Assembly (NCBI GenBank): GCA_021292165.1
Contig: CM037879.1
Location: 245,211,797-245,275,796 of the forward strand
Source of the DNA: Shinisaurus crocodilurus
Lineage: Eukaryota; Chordata; Lepidosauria; Squamata; Shinisauridae
DNA: 64,000 bases
Direction: 5' to 3'
In this document: in pieces, positions 22,230 through 33,094 of the stretch
How positions within the stretch are numbered: position 1 is the first letter of the stretch
How the letters are laid out: each line of letters starts with the position of its first letter
Made by a program: the position numbers and the translations under genes
The notes under the pieces: model-generated
Seen by the model: only the letters and a program-made list of their open reading frames with translations
Database searches by the model: none
Told to the model about the DNA's origin: nothing

Positions 22230-22765
22230 TGTTAGGTTTTGCATAGGCAGAACGAGATTACCAACTGACATCAGGATTATCACCTGACATGGAGGTTGTC
22301 TCTTGAGATGAAGTACACAAGGTCTCTAGTCACGAGACATAGTCTCAAGGTGATATGACTCAGCAACCTTGGGACAGATTTGGGGTAAACATGTTGATGA
22401 ATAGGTTATACAACTGGGGTGAGTAATATCCTATTTATAGGTGCAGAGTCTGTGGTATAAAGCTAACGCACTTGTTGATAGCTTCACTCCTCTTCTCCTT
22501 CTCGTCTCCTCTCGTCTCGACTCGACATGTTTCTTGTTCTGGACTTCACTCCATCTAGCCTTACCACTGGGGTATTGGATTTGAGTCTGCAATGATGTAG
22601 TGAGTAAGAGATGCATTGCTTGCCTTAATCCCATGTAATTGGGTCTTACAAATAAACTCTTTAATCTTTATTAACTGCTGTTATCTCCTCCTTCTGCCTG
22701 CGTGACTGGGACTGAGGGTCACTGGCTAGGGAAGCTTTTGAACCCGGGTCAGTCCAGCTCTCACA
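22230..22765 (+). repeat. 3' LTR of copia-type copy 1
   Basis: Same length as the 5' LTR, with the canonical TG...CA ends intact. It directly follows the polypurine tract and is followed by the CAAAG target duplication. Confidence 0.88.
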
Positions 22766-22916
22766 CAAAGGACACAAGTCTGACATAGAAAATGGCAGTA
22801 TTCAAAAATGGGGGAGGGGACATTTCAACCTCTCTTAATTACCTTAAGGTGGCCATTCTTGAACAAAAGAACTTTGAAGACAGATATCACTGTGAAATTG
22901 CTGAAGTACAATTCAT

Positions 22917-22985
22917 TAAGGGCTGGGGAATGCTGGGAGTTGTGCAATTTTTTCCTGTTTAAACATGCATATGATTGTGCCTTAA
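22917..22985. mobile_element. Half of a PIF/Harbinger-like MITE
   Basis: One arm only is present: 'ggctggggaatgctgggagt' then 'tttaaacatgcatatgattg' and TGCC. It matches the right arm of the complete copies at 32961-33094 and 42238-42347. Confidence 0.55.
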
Positions 22986-23189
22986 GAGATTCAGTTCTAT
23001 TTCTTGTGGTTTGAACAAGGACAAAGTTGTTGTTTTTAACACACTGCTTGCGTTCATCTGTTCACTAATGCAATGATGGCTGTGTTATTATCATCCAACA
23101 ACATTTTATGAATGGCAGCTATTAAGGTAATGATCACTGTCTGTACTTTTTGCATTTCAGTTCCCTCTGACCTTACTCTTTACAATCCC

Positions 23190-23350
23190 ATCACCACCAC
23201 CAGCAAGAATTTATAAACAGGCCAACTTGAGATAGATGAAGTGGACAGTGCCCACAAAAGCTTAGCCTTATGCCATAATAAATGTGTTTGTCTTTAAAGT
23301 GCTACAAGACTCTCTGCTGTAACAGGCTGACATGGCTACCGCTCTGGGGG
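23190..23350 (+). repeat. Dispersed repeat fragment ('cccacaaaagcttagcc')
   Basis: The order 'gatgaagtggacagtgccca', 'tatgccataataaatgtgtt', 'gtgctacaagactctctgct' and 'ggctgacatggctaccgctc' matches the fragment at 14950-15065 and common amniote repeats. Class not assigned. Confidence 0.5.
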
Positions 23351-24611
23351 AAAAGGACAAGATTCATACACCTTGATAGTTGTGAAGAAGAGAACATTTC
23401 AGCAAGAGAATAATACCACCAGAAATTCTCATTTCTCCAAAATTATTAAAGGTAGAGGAACCCTGCTCTGATTTGCATCTGCTCACCATCTCTGGGGTTC
23501 CCAGCATAGTGTAGACATGACCTGTGATTCAGATAGATCACCTTTTCTGATAGATCCTTTTAACAGCTGCATGAAGACAGATAGTCAACTCGCAAAGCTT
23601 CCACATTATTGCTGCTCCATGCCCAGAAAAGTCCTGTTGAATTTCTGCTGGTCAGGCAGCAGTTAAAGGTATAGAGTCACTGTCAAGAAGAGGAAAATGT
23701 GGGAACTCTAGACTCTAGCCCCTGTATCGGGGAACAGGTTTCATTAATTTACTTTCTGATGTGTCAAAATAAAGCCCACAGCATCCCTGGAAATACCACC
23801 AGTGCCTACCAAGCAGGACTGTGCCAACAACTAAGCCTACACACCAACTGCACACAGAGGCATCTAAATAGGGGATAGTCTCCCAGCATATGACTGTTTT
23901 GCCTTCCTCATAAACATGAGGTTAGCTATCAGTGCCTTTTGCATCCCTATTACTATTTTAACATAAATCCTATGAATTGTTCCTGGTTTTGCTATGAATA
24001 TTGAATAAGGGATTCCTAATCACTTTCCCAATTCTTTTTTACATTTGTCTAAGTTTACACAATCATGATTAACTAGTTATAAGTGAGAAGTTGTCACACA
24101 GAGAGAGAGAGATCAAAATCCCTTCCTCAAAGTAGATTCCTTTCAGAGCTGCAACAGCAGTTTGCCCTGTAACTCAACTCCTTGCCCTTCACAGTCACAA
24201 GTTGTGAAATTATCTGCCTGCCAATTCCCTTTCCAAGTACAGGTACACCAAATTCTCCTTGCTTCACTTTTCCCCCCCTGTGAAGCCTTTTTAAGATGCC
24301 AGTTGTATCCCACCTCAGATGCATAGCATGCAAAACTCTATTCATAGGAAAGAGAATTGTCAAATTATGTTTCCTCAGAAGCTGAGATGGTTTGGGCTAT
24401 ATTTTTAGGATTGTTGACTCTCGCCCGCCCCGCCCCGCCCCCCTGGCCCTGCTATTATGCAGCCTAACACACAGAAATGGAACATATTCTATCACATGTT
24501 TGTGCCAGGAAATATTTCACATGCTCTGGGCGCAATCCTATGCATGTTTAGAGAGAGAAAAGCAGGCTGTCAAAAGGAAGCAAAGGTATGAGTAATCTTT
24601 GCTCATGAAAA

Positions 24612-25528
24612 GGGGGTGGTGTGATTTACACCCCCTTCGCAGCAAGATCCTCAACTCCCCCCAGTCCTCAGGGTGGTGCACATTTTCCATTTTTTCCTGA
24701 GACTCCAGCTAGCTAGCTGTCTGGGTCCCCTTTAAAAGGAGGTTTTGACTGGGCAATGGGGGGGGGGGGTTGTCAGGGACAGCTAGCTGTAAAAACTCCT
24801 CTTCCTAAGAAAAAGGGGGGGTGCACTTTTGCACTTTCCCAAGCACTTAAGTCTCAGAAAAAGTGCAAAATGTGCACCACCCTGAGGACTGTCTGGGGGG
24901 GGGGGATTAAAAAAATACAAACCTACTTGTGCACATTTTGTGCACAATTTAGACAGCCACTGACAGCCCCTCCAAGCCCACTTGGGTTCTTTGAGGGGGC
25001 TGTCAGTGTGGATATCAAAATGGGGACTGCAAAAGCCAGCTGTCAAGCCAGCTTTTGCGATCTCCGGGGAAAATGGGTAAAGTGAAAAAAGGTTGCAATC
25101 GCAGCAGGGGGCATTCAACCAGTGCCAGTTGCCCCCAAGTACACCTAGAGCAAGGCTCTCCAACGTTGGGTCCCCAGATGTTGCTGGACTACAGCTCCCA
25201 GCATACCCAGCCAGCATGGCTAATGGCAAGGGATTCTGGGAGCTGTAGTCCAGCAACATCTGGGGACCCAAGGTTGGAGAGCCCTGACCCACAGTCTTGA
25301 GAAAATGTGCAAAATGTGCACCACCCTGAGGACTGTCTGGGGAAAAAAGATAAAAGAAAGTTGAGGATCTTACTGTGTAGGGCAAGCTTGGCAAGTGCAG
25401 CAAGGTTTTTTTTTTTTTTTTTGCCACTCTTGCCATGCGAGGATGGCTAGCCAATTCCCACAATGGGGTTGGTTGCCTGGGTTCAGACATGACAACCCAT
25501 TGTGGGAACAACAACCCTGACAACATCC
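24612..25528. repeat. Unclassified dispersed repeat, left part, split by copia copy 2
   Basis: This GC-rich, purine/pyrimidine-skewed sequence has 'ctagctagctgtc', 'gactggg', 'gtgcacattttccatt' and a terminal-like stretch 'tgggttcagacatgacaacc' near 25479. The last part continues at 30359 after the LTR element. Comparable sequence is found at 60151-61074 and 63060-63960. The long minus-strand frame at 24783-25526 has no family likeness. Confidence 0.5.
25151..25286. mobile_element. Palindromic MITE (CAGGGCTCTCCAACCTTGGG ends)
   Basis: Near-perfect arms (CAAGGCTCTCCAACGTTGGG / the inverse ending GGAGAGCCCTG) enclose 'ggactacagctcccagcata'. The sibling copy at 46823-46948 shares the core. It is inserted in the unclassified repeat. 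Confidence 0.75.
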
Positions 25529-26069
25529 TGTTAGGTTTTGCATAGGCAGAACGAGATTACCACCTGACATCGGGATCATCACCTGACCTAGTGGGTGTTA
25601 CTTGAGTTCAAGTATACAAGGCCTCTGGTCAGGAGACATGGTCTCGAGGTGATGTGACTCAGCAGCCTTGAACAGGTTTGAAGCAGTAAACATGTTGATG
25701 AATGGGTTATACACTGGAGTGAGTAATATCCTATTCATAGATGCAGGGTCTGGGGTATATAAGCTAGCACACTTGCTTGCTTCCGTCATTCCTCTCCATC
25801 TCTCTCTGCTGCTTGTTCGTCTCAGCACGACATGTGGATTGTTCTGGACTTCACTTCATCTAGCCTTACCACTGGGGTAGTGGGTTTGAGTCTGCAATGA
25901 TGTAGTGAGTAGAAATGCATTGATTGCCTTAATCCCATGTAATTGGGTCTTACAAATAAACTCTTTAATCTTTATTAACTGCTGTTATCTCCTCCTTCCG
26001 CTTGCGAGACTGGGACTGAGGGTCATTGGCTAGGGGAGCTTTTGAACCCGGGTCAGTCCAACTCTCACA
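25529..26069 (+). repeat. 5' LTR of copia-type copy 2
   Basis: The LTR starts TGTTAGG and ends CTCTCACA. GGTATATAAGC near 25753 is a good TATA box, and AATAAACTC near 25965 a polyadenylation signal. It differs from the copy 1 LTRs at many positions. Confidence 0.9.
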
Positions 26070-26071
26070 TC

Positions 26072-26085
26072 GGTTATGGGCCCAG
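26072..26085 (+). other. Primer-binding site for half initiator tRNA-Met (copy 2)
   Basis: GGTTATGGGCCCAG lies two bases after the LTR, identical to the copy 1 site although the surrounding interior differs. That fits functional constraint on the site. Confidence 0.85.
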
Positions 26086-29000
26086 ATTACGATCTGATGG
26101 TTATCTGATGGGCAGATAAGCCACAGAGACGCAGTTTGGAAAAATTCAGCAGTTATAGAGTTAAAGAAATTTGTTTACTATTTGTAAGAACGGTTTGTAA
26201 ACAAACCGGGGAAGGCGAAGGATTGTTGCTAAAGCTGGGAGCTGATAACAGCGGCTTGGAATGCAGCACAACTGAAAAATGCAAACAGAGAGACGGAGGA
26301 TTTTTCGTTTTGGAAGCAGCTGAAACGGAGGTGCCAGGCTTGGCAAAATCCGCGGTTCGGGCAGCTACTAGGCTGAAAAGTGAACAACGCTGGACACAAG
26401 GATTTCGTATTCCACAGCTTGCTGGAGTGATTGTCAAGAAGCTGTATCGGGCAAAGAAATAATCTTCAGGAGGCTCTGTGTGTCAACTCGTTTGAGTCAA
26501 GGCTACAGCAGGAGGATCATATTTCATTTACAGTTTTCTTCACACAGCAGCGGATCAGCTATCTTTTGCATTGTATCAACAAGTGGCTTGGATTACAAAT
26601 GCGTGGATTACGTCTGACGTGGGCAAAGCGTCTGGAGCGTCATGTCACAGCAAAAGGGAAACCTGATACTACAGCGGAGGCTGTATCAAACCAGCGGAGG
26701 CGTGGTTTTTAAAACAGCGCGACAGTTTTGAACAGAGAAAGCTGTGCTTAAAATGAGAAGCTGTTCTTCATTTTCTTCATGTGGGATCACAGAAAGAGGA
26801 GCTTGAAATCAGCAGGGGTGCTGCTGAAGAAAAAAACTTTGTATTTTAACCCAGGACATAACAAAATGGACATTATTTTGTTTGGACAGAAAACAGTGGA
26901 TTGTTTAAACGAAGCTTTCTGTGTTGGACATAAATAAACAGGAAGAGGACTATACAAATGGTCAGGGTTTAACAATCATGTTTTTGAAACTGTATTTCTT
27001 GAAAGTTGGATAACTTGGACTCAAGAAAGTGTAATATATGCTCTGAAATGTCAGGAAATGTACTGAATGTATATATGACTTGAGTATATTGTGGATTTTT
27101 CTGTAGCAAAATGTAAAATACTGAATTAGTAGGTATGTTTATATGGCAAAGCTAAGAGATGGATTATTTCTTTTATACTGTAATGGTGTAATAAAGAAAT
27201 GGAAAGTTATACTGATGCAACTATAAAAAGGTTAAATACTTATATGTATGACATGTACATGCATGCATATCACATGAATGTTTGATCATTTAGATTCACA
27301 GGCTTGTGAAAGAAAATGCAAACTGTGTTGTGGGGAAAGCATTTGGAAATGGTAATTTTTCACATGAAAGGTAATTTTGTGCACATAAACAAGGGATGCT
27401 AGCTTCAACAGGTAAACTGGAAGGCAAGCTGAAAAAACAGTTCATTTCATTCAATTTGTTCTTAGTGATCTTGTGGATATTCTGATAGTCTTTAGAGGAA
27501 AGGCACGTTATTTCATGATGTCAATTGATCAATACACGAGGTACAGGTTGTGTACATGTTAGATAGAAAGCTGGAATATTGAACAGAGTCAAGGTGTTTT
27601 GTGCTTGGGTGGGAAACAAGCATATTACCCATGTTACCTATTTCTTTTCAGATATGGGAAGTTCAATTCAGTGCATGTTTTTGATGACTTTCTAACAGGA
27701 TGTGATATTGAACACATGGATTGTGTGGAAGAGTAAACAAACACTCAGAAGAGGTGATACTAATTTGGATAATGAGGTTTGGGTAGAAGCTCTTAAATGT
27801 TTTGATAATGTACATGATAGAAGTTTTAGTTCTGTGTGATGAACTGTACATCTTATAGAAAGTAGTGTAGAAAGAAGGAATCTTCTGGAGAAACATTTCA
27901 GGATCTTAGATCTGATATGTAGGTACATACACCTCAAAGTTAGAAGAAATCTGTAAGGGAGCTTACATGAGATTTTTCTAGAAATGAGAATATTGTGTTT
28001 TACATGAATAACACTTGGATAGTGACATTATCTAGAAGTGTGTTTAGTATAATGCTGAATGAAAAGGTGAGATCATTTTTCAAAATTAATTCTGTTAATG
28101 CAGGGGATGCATCAAGAATAAAAAAGCATTTGCTGAAAGACAGTCAGGTAAATTTGACAAACACTGATACACATTTGGTTTAGTGGAGATTAAACAAATG
28201 ATTGTTCATCATTGGTGCAAGTTTATTGGAACAAGAACCTGATAACTGATGAGGTAAGGAACAGGTGAGTCAAACAACCTGTGAGATATCAGGATGAATT
28301 TGCAGGAAAAGCCATTTGAAACTTCAAAATTTCAAAGAGGTGAAAAATTGTCTGTTAAGGAAGCTGAACCATAGCTTCAGGCTATGCAAGCTGAGTTGAA
28401 TTCTTTGGATAAAGAACAAAACATGGAAGCTGGTAAAAGAAACAGCAGTTCATGGAACTCATTGTTACCAGATAGATTTTTTAGGTGAAAACTAACCAGA
28501 CTGAAAAAGGTTATATGAAAAATAGCAAGATTGGTTGCTTGTGATTTTGCTCAGAAAAAGGAGCTGGATAATCATAAGATGAGTGCAACAACAATTTGCT
28601 TTGGAAACACTTAGACTGATGTTTAAGAATGTGGAAAGATGTATAAATATTTCACAGTTGGAAATATTGGAACATAAGCATTTTAAATGAGAGGAAGTCT
28701 TTGGAAAACTGTCTGAGAATTTTCTATAGAAAAGCTAGAATCAGCTGGAGGCTGGAATTCTGTTTGAACTCAAACATTGCTGAATTGAGATTTGCACAGA
28801 GAGGCAGATCAATGTTTGTTTGTTAAACAGGAGGAACAGGGACATAGACTGTATGTACTTTGTTAAATGGATGATCTATTGTTTTTTCTGGACAGATAAA
28901 AGCAATATGATATAATTAATCCAGGGTTTGGAATTTCATTGAATTGGAACTGCTTGGTGGTGGATCAACTGTTTATTTGTAAATAGAAGTTGAAGAAAAA

Positions 29001-29817
29001 CCAAGAGGGCAGTACTTACTGCAACAAACCAGAAAAGTCATGGATGTGATTGAGAATTTTGGAGATAGTTAACTCAGTGCGAGACTCCAAATAGTTGAGG
29101 ATTTTCAAGCACATGCTGATGGAAAAGCAGTTTGAATGCTACACAGAAGCATTGGGCTGTTGAGCTTTACTGTACAAGCAACAAGGCCAGATATTGCTGT
29201 CAGTGTGATAGGCAGACTGTTAGACCAACAGGACATGCTTGGAGAGCTCTGAAAAGGAGTTGAGTGTTATCTGGAAGGAACATCACACTTCAGACTAAGA
29301 GTTACAAGTCAGAGCACAGGTGGCTTACAGATTCACAGAAATGCCAGTTGTGGTTGTGATAGTAAGAACAACAAGAACACACCTGAAGTTTGTTATTTTT
29401 ATAACCATACTTTGTTTGATTGATTTTGTAGAAACAATCATTTAGAAGTTAGAGTTCAACTGAAGCTGAACTGATTGCATTTGTTTAAATAGTTTAAATT
29501 GTTAAAAATGTTTAAATGATGCTGAGATTGATGTGAAAAACCTATTACAGTTTTTTCAGGAAACCAAGGCAGGATTGCTATGCTGCAGGCAGATAGCAAT
29601 ACACAACGTTTTGGGTTTGCAAATAAAACTGTGTCATAAGGAGGGATACATCAGAAGTGATTTGATGGTGGTTCAAATTTCTGACAGGTAAAGTCATTCC
29701 TGCAAAAGTTTTTTTATCAAAGTTCATAGATGAAGGAACAGCATCAGATGTCAACAAAGCTGTTGCTGTTGTATGAGGTAAATAACCACGTTCTGTGCAA
29801 ATGCAAAAGCAGGGGGA

Positions 29818-30358
29818 TGTTAGGTTTTGCATAGGCAGAACGAGATTACCACCTGACATCGGGATCATCACCTGACCTAGTGGGTGTTACTTGAGTTCAA
29901 GTATACAAGGCCTCTGGTCAGGAGACATGGTCTCGAGGTGATGTGACTCAGCAGCCTTGAACAGGTTTGAAGCAGTAAACATGTTGATGAATGGGTTATA
30001 CACTGGAGTGAGTAATATCCTATTCATAGATGCAGGGTCTGGGGTATATAAGCTAGCACACTTGCTTGCTTCCGTCATTCCTCTCCATCTCTCTCTGCTG
30101 CTTGTTCGTCTCAGCACGACATGTGGATTGTTCTGGACTTCACTTCATCTAGCCTTACCACTGGGGTAGTGGGTTTGAGTCTGCAATGATGTAGTGAGTA
30201 GAAATGCATTGATTGCCTTAATCCCATGTAATTGGGTCTTACAAATAAACTCTTTAATCTCTATTAACTGCTGTTATCTCCTCCTTCCGCTTGCGAGACT
30301 GGGACTGAGGGTCATTGGCTAGGGGAGCTTTTGAACCCGGGTCAGTCCAACTCTCACA
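29818..30358 (+). repeat. 3' LTR of copia-type copy 2
   Basis: It is preceded by the polypurine tract GCAAAAGCAGGGGGA and followed by CATCC. One difference from the 5' LTR was seen (AATCTCTAT in place of AATCTTTAT). Confidence 0.9.
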
Positions 30359-30490
30359 CATCCTATGGGTTGTCAGGGTGGCTTGTTGCCCTAAAACAAG
30401 CCACCCTGCAGGAATTGGTCTGGGTTCGCATGACATGACAAACCATCTAGTAGCCATAGCCGTTTGTTGTGTCGTGCAAACCCAGTCATT
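30359..30490. repeat. Unclassified dispersed repeat, right part after copia copy 2
   Basis: It resumes with 'atgggttgtcagggtggctt' and ends in TGCAAACCCAGTCA, mirroring the end of the copy at 60151-61074. The LTR element at 25529-30358 interrupts it. Confidence 0.5.
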
Positions 30491-30495
30491 GTCAG

Positions 30496-30601
30496 CCCTA
30501 CTTGGAGATTGAACCTGGGACATTTTCCATGCTTTACTACTGTGCTAAGCTGCCTTCCCAAAGAGGGAACATAGGAAGCTGCCTAGATTGTCCATCTAGC
30601 T
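30496..30601 (-). mobile_element. tRNA-derived SINE pieces (minus strand), split by a hAT element
   Basis: 'ggagattgaacctgggac' is the inverse of the B-box region of the SINE at 44752. 'acataggaagctgcc' and 'tccatctagctca' are the inverse of its tail, which continues at 31304 after the hAT insertion. Confidence 0.55.
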
Positions 30602-30699
30602 CAGGGGTCCTCAAACTTTTTAAACAGGGGGCCAGTTCATTGTCCCTCAGACTGTTGGGGGGCCGGACTATAGTTTGAAAAAAATATGAACAAATGGAT

Positions 30700-30740
30700 C
30701 AAGTAAAAAAAAGGACCCGGGTCCTTTTTTTTTTTACTTG
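30700..30740. repeat. Short AT/GC palindrome inside the hAT element
   Basis: CAAGTAAAAAAAAGGACCC is followed at once by its inverse GGGTCC-(T)11-ACTTG. The arms differ only in the length of the A/T run. It can form a cruciform. Confidence 0.8.
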
Positions 30741-30775
30741 ATAGGGGTGCATTTTTTTCCCCTTAAATGGAAAGT

Positions 30776-30905
30776 TATTTTATTTATTTATTTATTTCAT
30801 TTTTATACCGCCCAATAGCCGAAGCTCTCTGGGCGGTTTACAGCAATTAACAAGACAGTCCCTGCCCGCAGGCTTACAATCTAAAAATACACGACACACA
30901 AGGAA
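30776..30905 (-). mobile_element. LINE/SINE 3'-tail fragment nested in the hAT element
   Basis: A (TTTA)n run followed by 'ttttataccgcccaatagcc' and 'ctctgggcggtttaca' is the inverse of the GGCGGTATAAA-type 3' tail typical of reptile LINEs. Confidence 0.5.
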
Positions 30906-31639
30906 AAAGGAATGGGGAGGGAAGAAGAGGGAATATTAATTAATACTCCTGGCAGGGCTTGTGGTATTTGCATATATAGTTGCACAATTGTTTCATGCCT
31001 AACACGAATATGCCGTACTTTTGTTTTTGCCATCACACAAATGAGCATACTCTGCTTCAATCCAAGGTAGCATTTTTGAAACATTAGAAATCTGACTTAC
31101 TAGCTACATCAGCTCATACATAAGAGGTAAAACACCACCACTAATTTTTCCATATTATGGAAAAGAATTAAAAGAATCGGCGCTTGAAGCGAAAGAGTTA
31201 AAAAAAAAGTCTGCTTCCGCCAATCGACCGGCGGGCCGGATAAAAAGGCAAGGCGGGCCGGATGTGGCCCGCGGGCCTTAGTTTGAAGACCCCTGATCTA
31301 GCTCAATGTAGTCTACACCAGGGGTGGACCTTGTCATATCTACTTTGTTTTTTTACTAGCACCCCAAGATCCACCAACCAGAACCAGATGCAAAGGACAT
31401 ACACTTTGAATGAAAGAACAGGGTACTTCTGAGCATATTCTGAGCCTAAGAATTTGCTTATAGTACCAGAACTGAACTGAACTCACAGCCCTTTCACACC
31501 AAGTCTATTCCTGATCACCCCAAGCTTTCTTTATTTCGGCAGCCAAATTTAAGTGGGAAAAGTCATTTTGTCATTGCTGTTGTCAAACAATTGGGAGTCA
31601 GAAACCCTTACTGATGTACTGCAATTTACCCAGAGATCT

Positions 31640-31795
31640 AGCCATCCTGGGTCTACTACCTGGCAAAGGTTCTCCAGAGTTTCAGACAGGAGCTTTTCCC
31701 AGCCCTGTATGGGGATGCTGGCGACTCAACCTGGGACATTTAGCAGGCAAAGCATGTGCTTTACTTCTGAGCGATGGTCTTTTTCCTATAGGAGG
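31640..31795 (-). mobile_element. tRNA-derived SINE, diverged minus-strand copy
   Basis: 'ggttctccagagtttcagac', 'cttttcccagccctgtatgg' and 'caacctgggacatttagcag' form the inverse of the family at 44752-44960 and 59687-59985. The copy lies just upstream of the MRPL42 promoter. Confidence 0.6.
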
Positions 31796-31933
31796 AAAAG
31801 TTTCACCTGCGTAGCTGATTGCAGGGATGTTGTTGTCCCCGCCGCCCCCTCCTGCTCTTTCCCGTTGTATGCTTGGAGTGGGGCATAGGGTTCTTGCGTA
31901 AGACTGGCCGCCTTCTAAGCGATTCTTACTTGG

Positions 31934-32049
31934 ACTACATTTCCCAAGGTCCTTTGGAGGAGACATGAGCAGCTACCGGAAGTTGGGCTGGGAGTCACTT
32001 TTTGTCGTAAAGGAAACGACTTACGGCTCCTGTGAGCCAAGATGGCCCC
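31934..32049 (+). promoter_or_regulatory. MRPL42: MRPL42 core promoter with ZNF143-like, ETS and YY1 sites
   Basis: ACTACATTTCCCAAGG (31934-31949) resembles the ZNF143/SBS element. ACCGGAAGT (31975-31983) is a GABP/NRF-2 site, and CCAAGATGGCCCC (32037-32049) is a YY1 site. This trio is typical of TATA-less promoters of mitochondrial ribosomal protein genes. CpG density rises from about 31980 to 32230. Confidence 0.75.
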
Positions 32050-32071
32050 GTCGCTGGGTTAGCTTGGTCAA
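32000..32071 (+). other. MRPL42: Probable noncoding first exon of MRPL42
   Basis: A consensus donor GTAAGT starts at 32072, immediately after the YY1/ETS promoter. The exon start is a guess. The ATG at 32042 gives only MAPSLG before a stop, so it is not the translation start of the protein encoded at 42474. A noncoding first exon fits the mammalian gene. Confidence 0.65.
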
Positions 32072-32704
32072 GTAAGTGCCCTCTTATTTTCGTCTCTTCT
32101 GGGTTAGGCTCTCGTCTTTCTGGCTCTGCAATGCTTGCGGTGGGGTGAGGCGAGGCGAGAAGGGACGACCGGGTGGGCAGGCACGCGAGGAAGGACTCAA
32201 GCTCTGGCGCTATTTGCTGAGGCGCATTAGTTGTTTGGCTCTTGAGAATCCTCCTCTTAGGCTGCGATGATGCTGTATACTCTGGGAGTTATTTCCTGGG
32301 AGTTAATCCCATTAACTCAACGGGGCTTACTTCTGAGTAGACATGCCTACTGTTCATTGCACTGTTCATTTGGCCTGTTTGGCCCTTGCACCGAAGTCCC
32401 TCGGGCAGCTTGCTGAAGCCGTTTCCCTAATCGCTTCAAAGCGTTATGCTATTTTGAGCATGCGGGATGAGGAAGCTGAAGTGTGCCTCCCACCACCACC
32501 AAGCGGAGAATGCTTTGATCGTGTAGTTGAGGGTTTAATATGTCGTCTTTTCCCCTCCTAACGTCGATTTCGCTATCACAGTAAAACGGGAGTGCAAAAC
32601 CTAACGCGCAGCTTGTGGATACGCGCGCTTCGTAACTGAACTAGAAAGAAACGCCTTGGGGGCTCTCGTTAACAACTGCCTGAGCAGAGATTGTGTCAAG
32701 CAGT

Positions 32705-32771
32705 TGCTGCCAGCCAGCATGCTGGGAGTTGTAGGCCTTTTTTCTGTCTAAACATGCATAGGATTGTGCCC
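32705..32771. mobile_element. Half of a PIF/Harbinger-like MITE
   Basis: It contains 'gccagcatgctgggagttgt', 'tttttctgtctaaacatgca' and TAGGATTGTGCCC, the right arm of the family seen complete at 32961-33094. Confidence 0.6.
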
Positions 32772-32960
32772 TTATTGTTTGGATGGCTGGTGAATCTGTG
32801 TTCATTTCAGCAGTAATGTAAATACTGTGTCGACATTTGGCTTACTTAGATGGTTTGTTGCTGTTCTGTTGGGAGACCTCAGAGCAATTCTAAAAGCACA
32901 TACTGGTGTACAGATTACCTTGGACAGGATGGGTTTGAGGGTGTAAGACCAGTTGATTAA

Positions 32961-33094
32961 AGACACAATCCTATGCATGTTCAGGGGGGGGGGAGTCCTA
33001 CAACTCCCAGCATCCCTCCAGCCAGTCATGGTGGCTGGGGCATGCTGGGAGTTGTAGGACTTTTTTCTGTCTATGCATGCATAGGATTGCACCC
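32961..33094. mobile_element. PIF/Harbinger-like palindromic MITE with TAA duplication
   Basis: The ends read ACACAATCCTATGCATG and CATGCATAGGATTGCACCC. The inner arms 'cctacaactcccagcat' and 'atgctgggagttgtagg' pair around a short loop. TAA flanks it at 32958-32960 and 33095-33097, the TWA target duplication expected for PIF/Harbinger. It has no coding capacity. Confidence 0.72.

Larger units (their letters stand above)
17862..22765 (+). mobile_element. Ty1/copia-type LTR retrotransposon, full length, copy 1
   Basis: Two 536-bp LTRs (17862-18397, 22230-22765) begin TGTTAGG and end ...CTCTCACA (GTA in the 5' copy). The 5-bp direct repeat CAAAG flanks the element at 17857-17861 and 22766-22770. 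Right after the 5' LTR is a primer-binding site matching the anticodon arm of initiator tRNA-Met (18401-18414), the primer type used by copia elements. A purine-rich tract (gcaaaagcaggggga) precedes the 3' LTR. The 3.8-kb interior carries only broken pol remnants: an integrase-like stretch (19822-19914) and RT-like stretches (21228-21236, 21302-21429). I counted about seven differences between its LTRs, so it is older than copy 2. Confidence 0.88.
25529..30358 (+). mobile_element. Ty1/copia-type LTR retrotransposon, full length, copy 2
   Basis: Two 541-bp LTRs (25529-26069, 29818-30358) differ at one base that I could find, so the insertion is recent. The target duplication CATCC sits at 25524-25528 and 30359-30363. 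The primer-binding site is at 26072-26085. The interior has the same plan and the same broken pol frames as copy 1, including an integrase-like stretch with the shared TAG and an MDD motif at 28867-28875 behind a stop. It lies 2.8 kb downstream of copy 1 in the same orientation. A recent insertion with a dead pol must have been moved by proteins from another copy. Confidence 0.9.
30602..31295. mobile_element. hAT element of the OposCharlie1/OC1 (SPIN-like) type with 8-bp duplication
   Basis: The ends CAGGGGTCCTCAAACTTTTT and the inverse of AGTTTGAAGACCCCTG, followed by GGGGGCCAGTTCATTGTCCC and GGGCCGGACTATAGTTTG, fit the OC1 family as I know it. The target duplication ATCTAGCT is at 30594-30601 and 31296-31303. 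It is 694 bp and nonautonomous, with a LINE-tail piece inside. OC1 is known for patchy, horizontally acquired distribution in tetrapods. Confidence 0.75.

Noticed and set aside
24783..25526. 247-codon minus-strand frame
   Set aside because: It runs through an inserted MITE and a repeat also found at 60 and 63 kb, is low in complexity (poly-Lys, poly-Pro), and has no domain.
32042..32059. ATG in the YY1 site as MRPL42 start
   Set aside because: It gives only six codons before a stop and is upstream of a splice donor; the coding start at 42474 joins in frame with the conserved exons.
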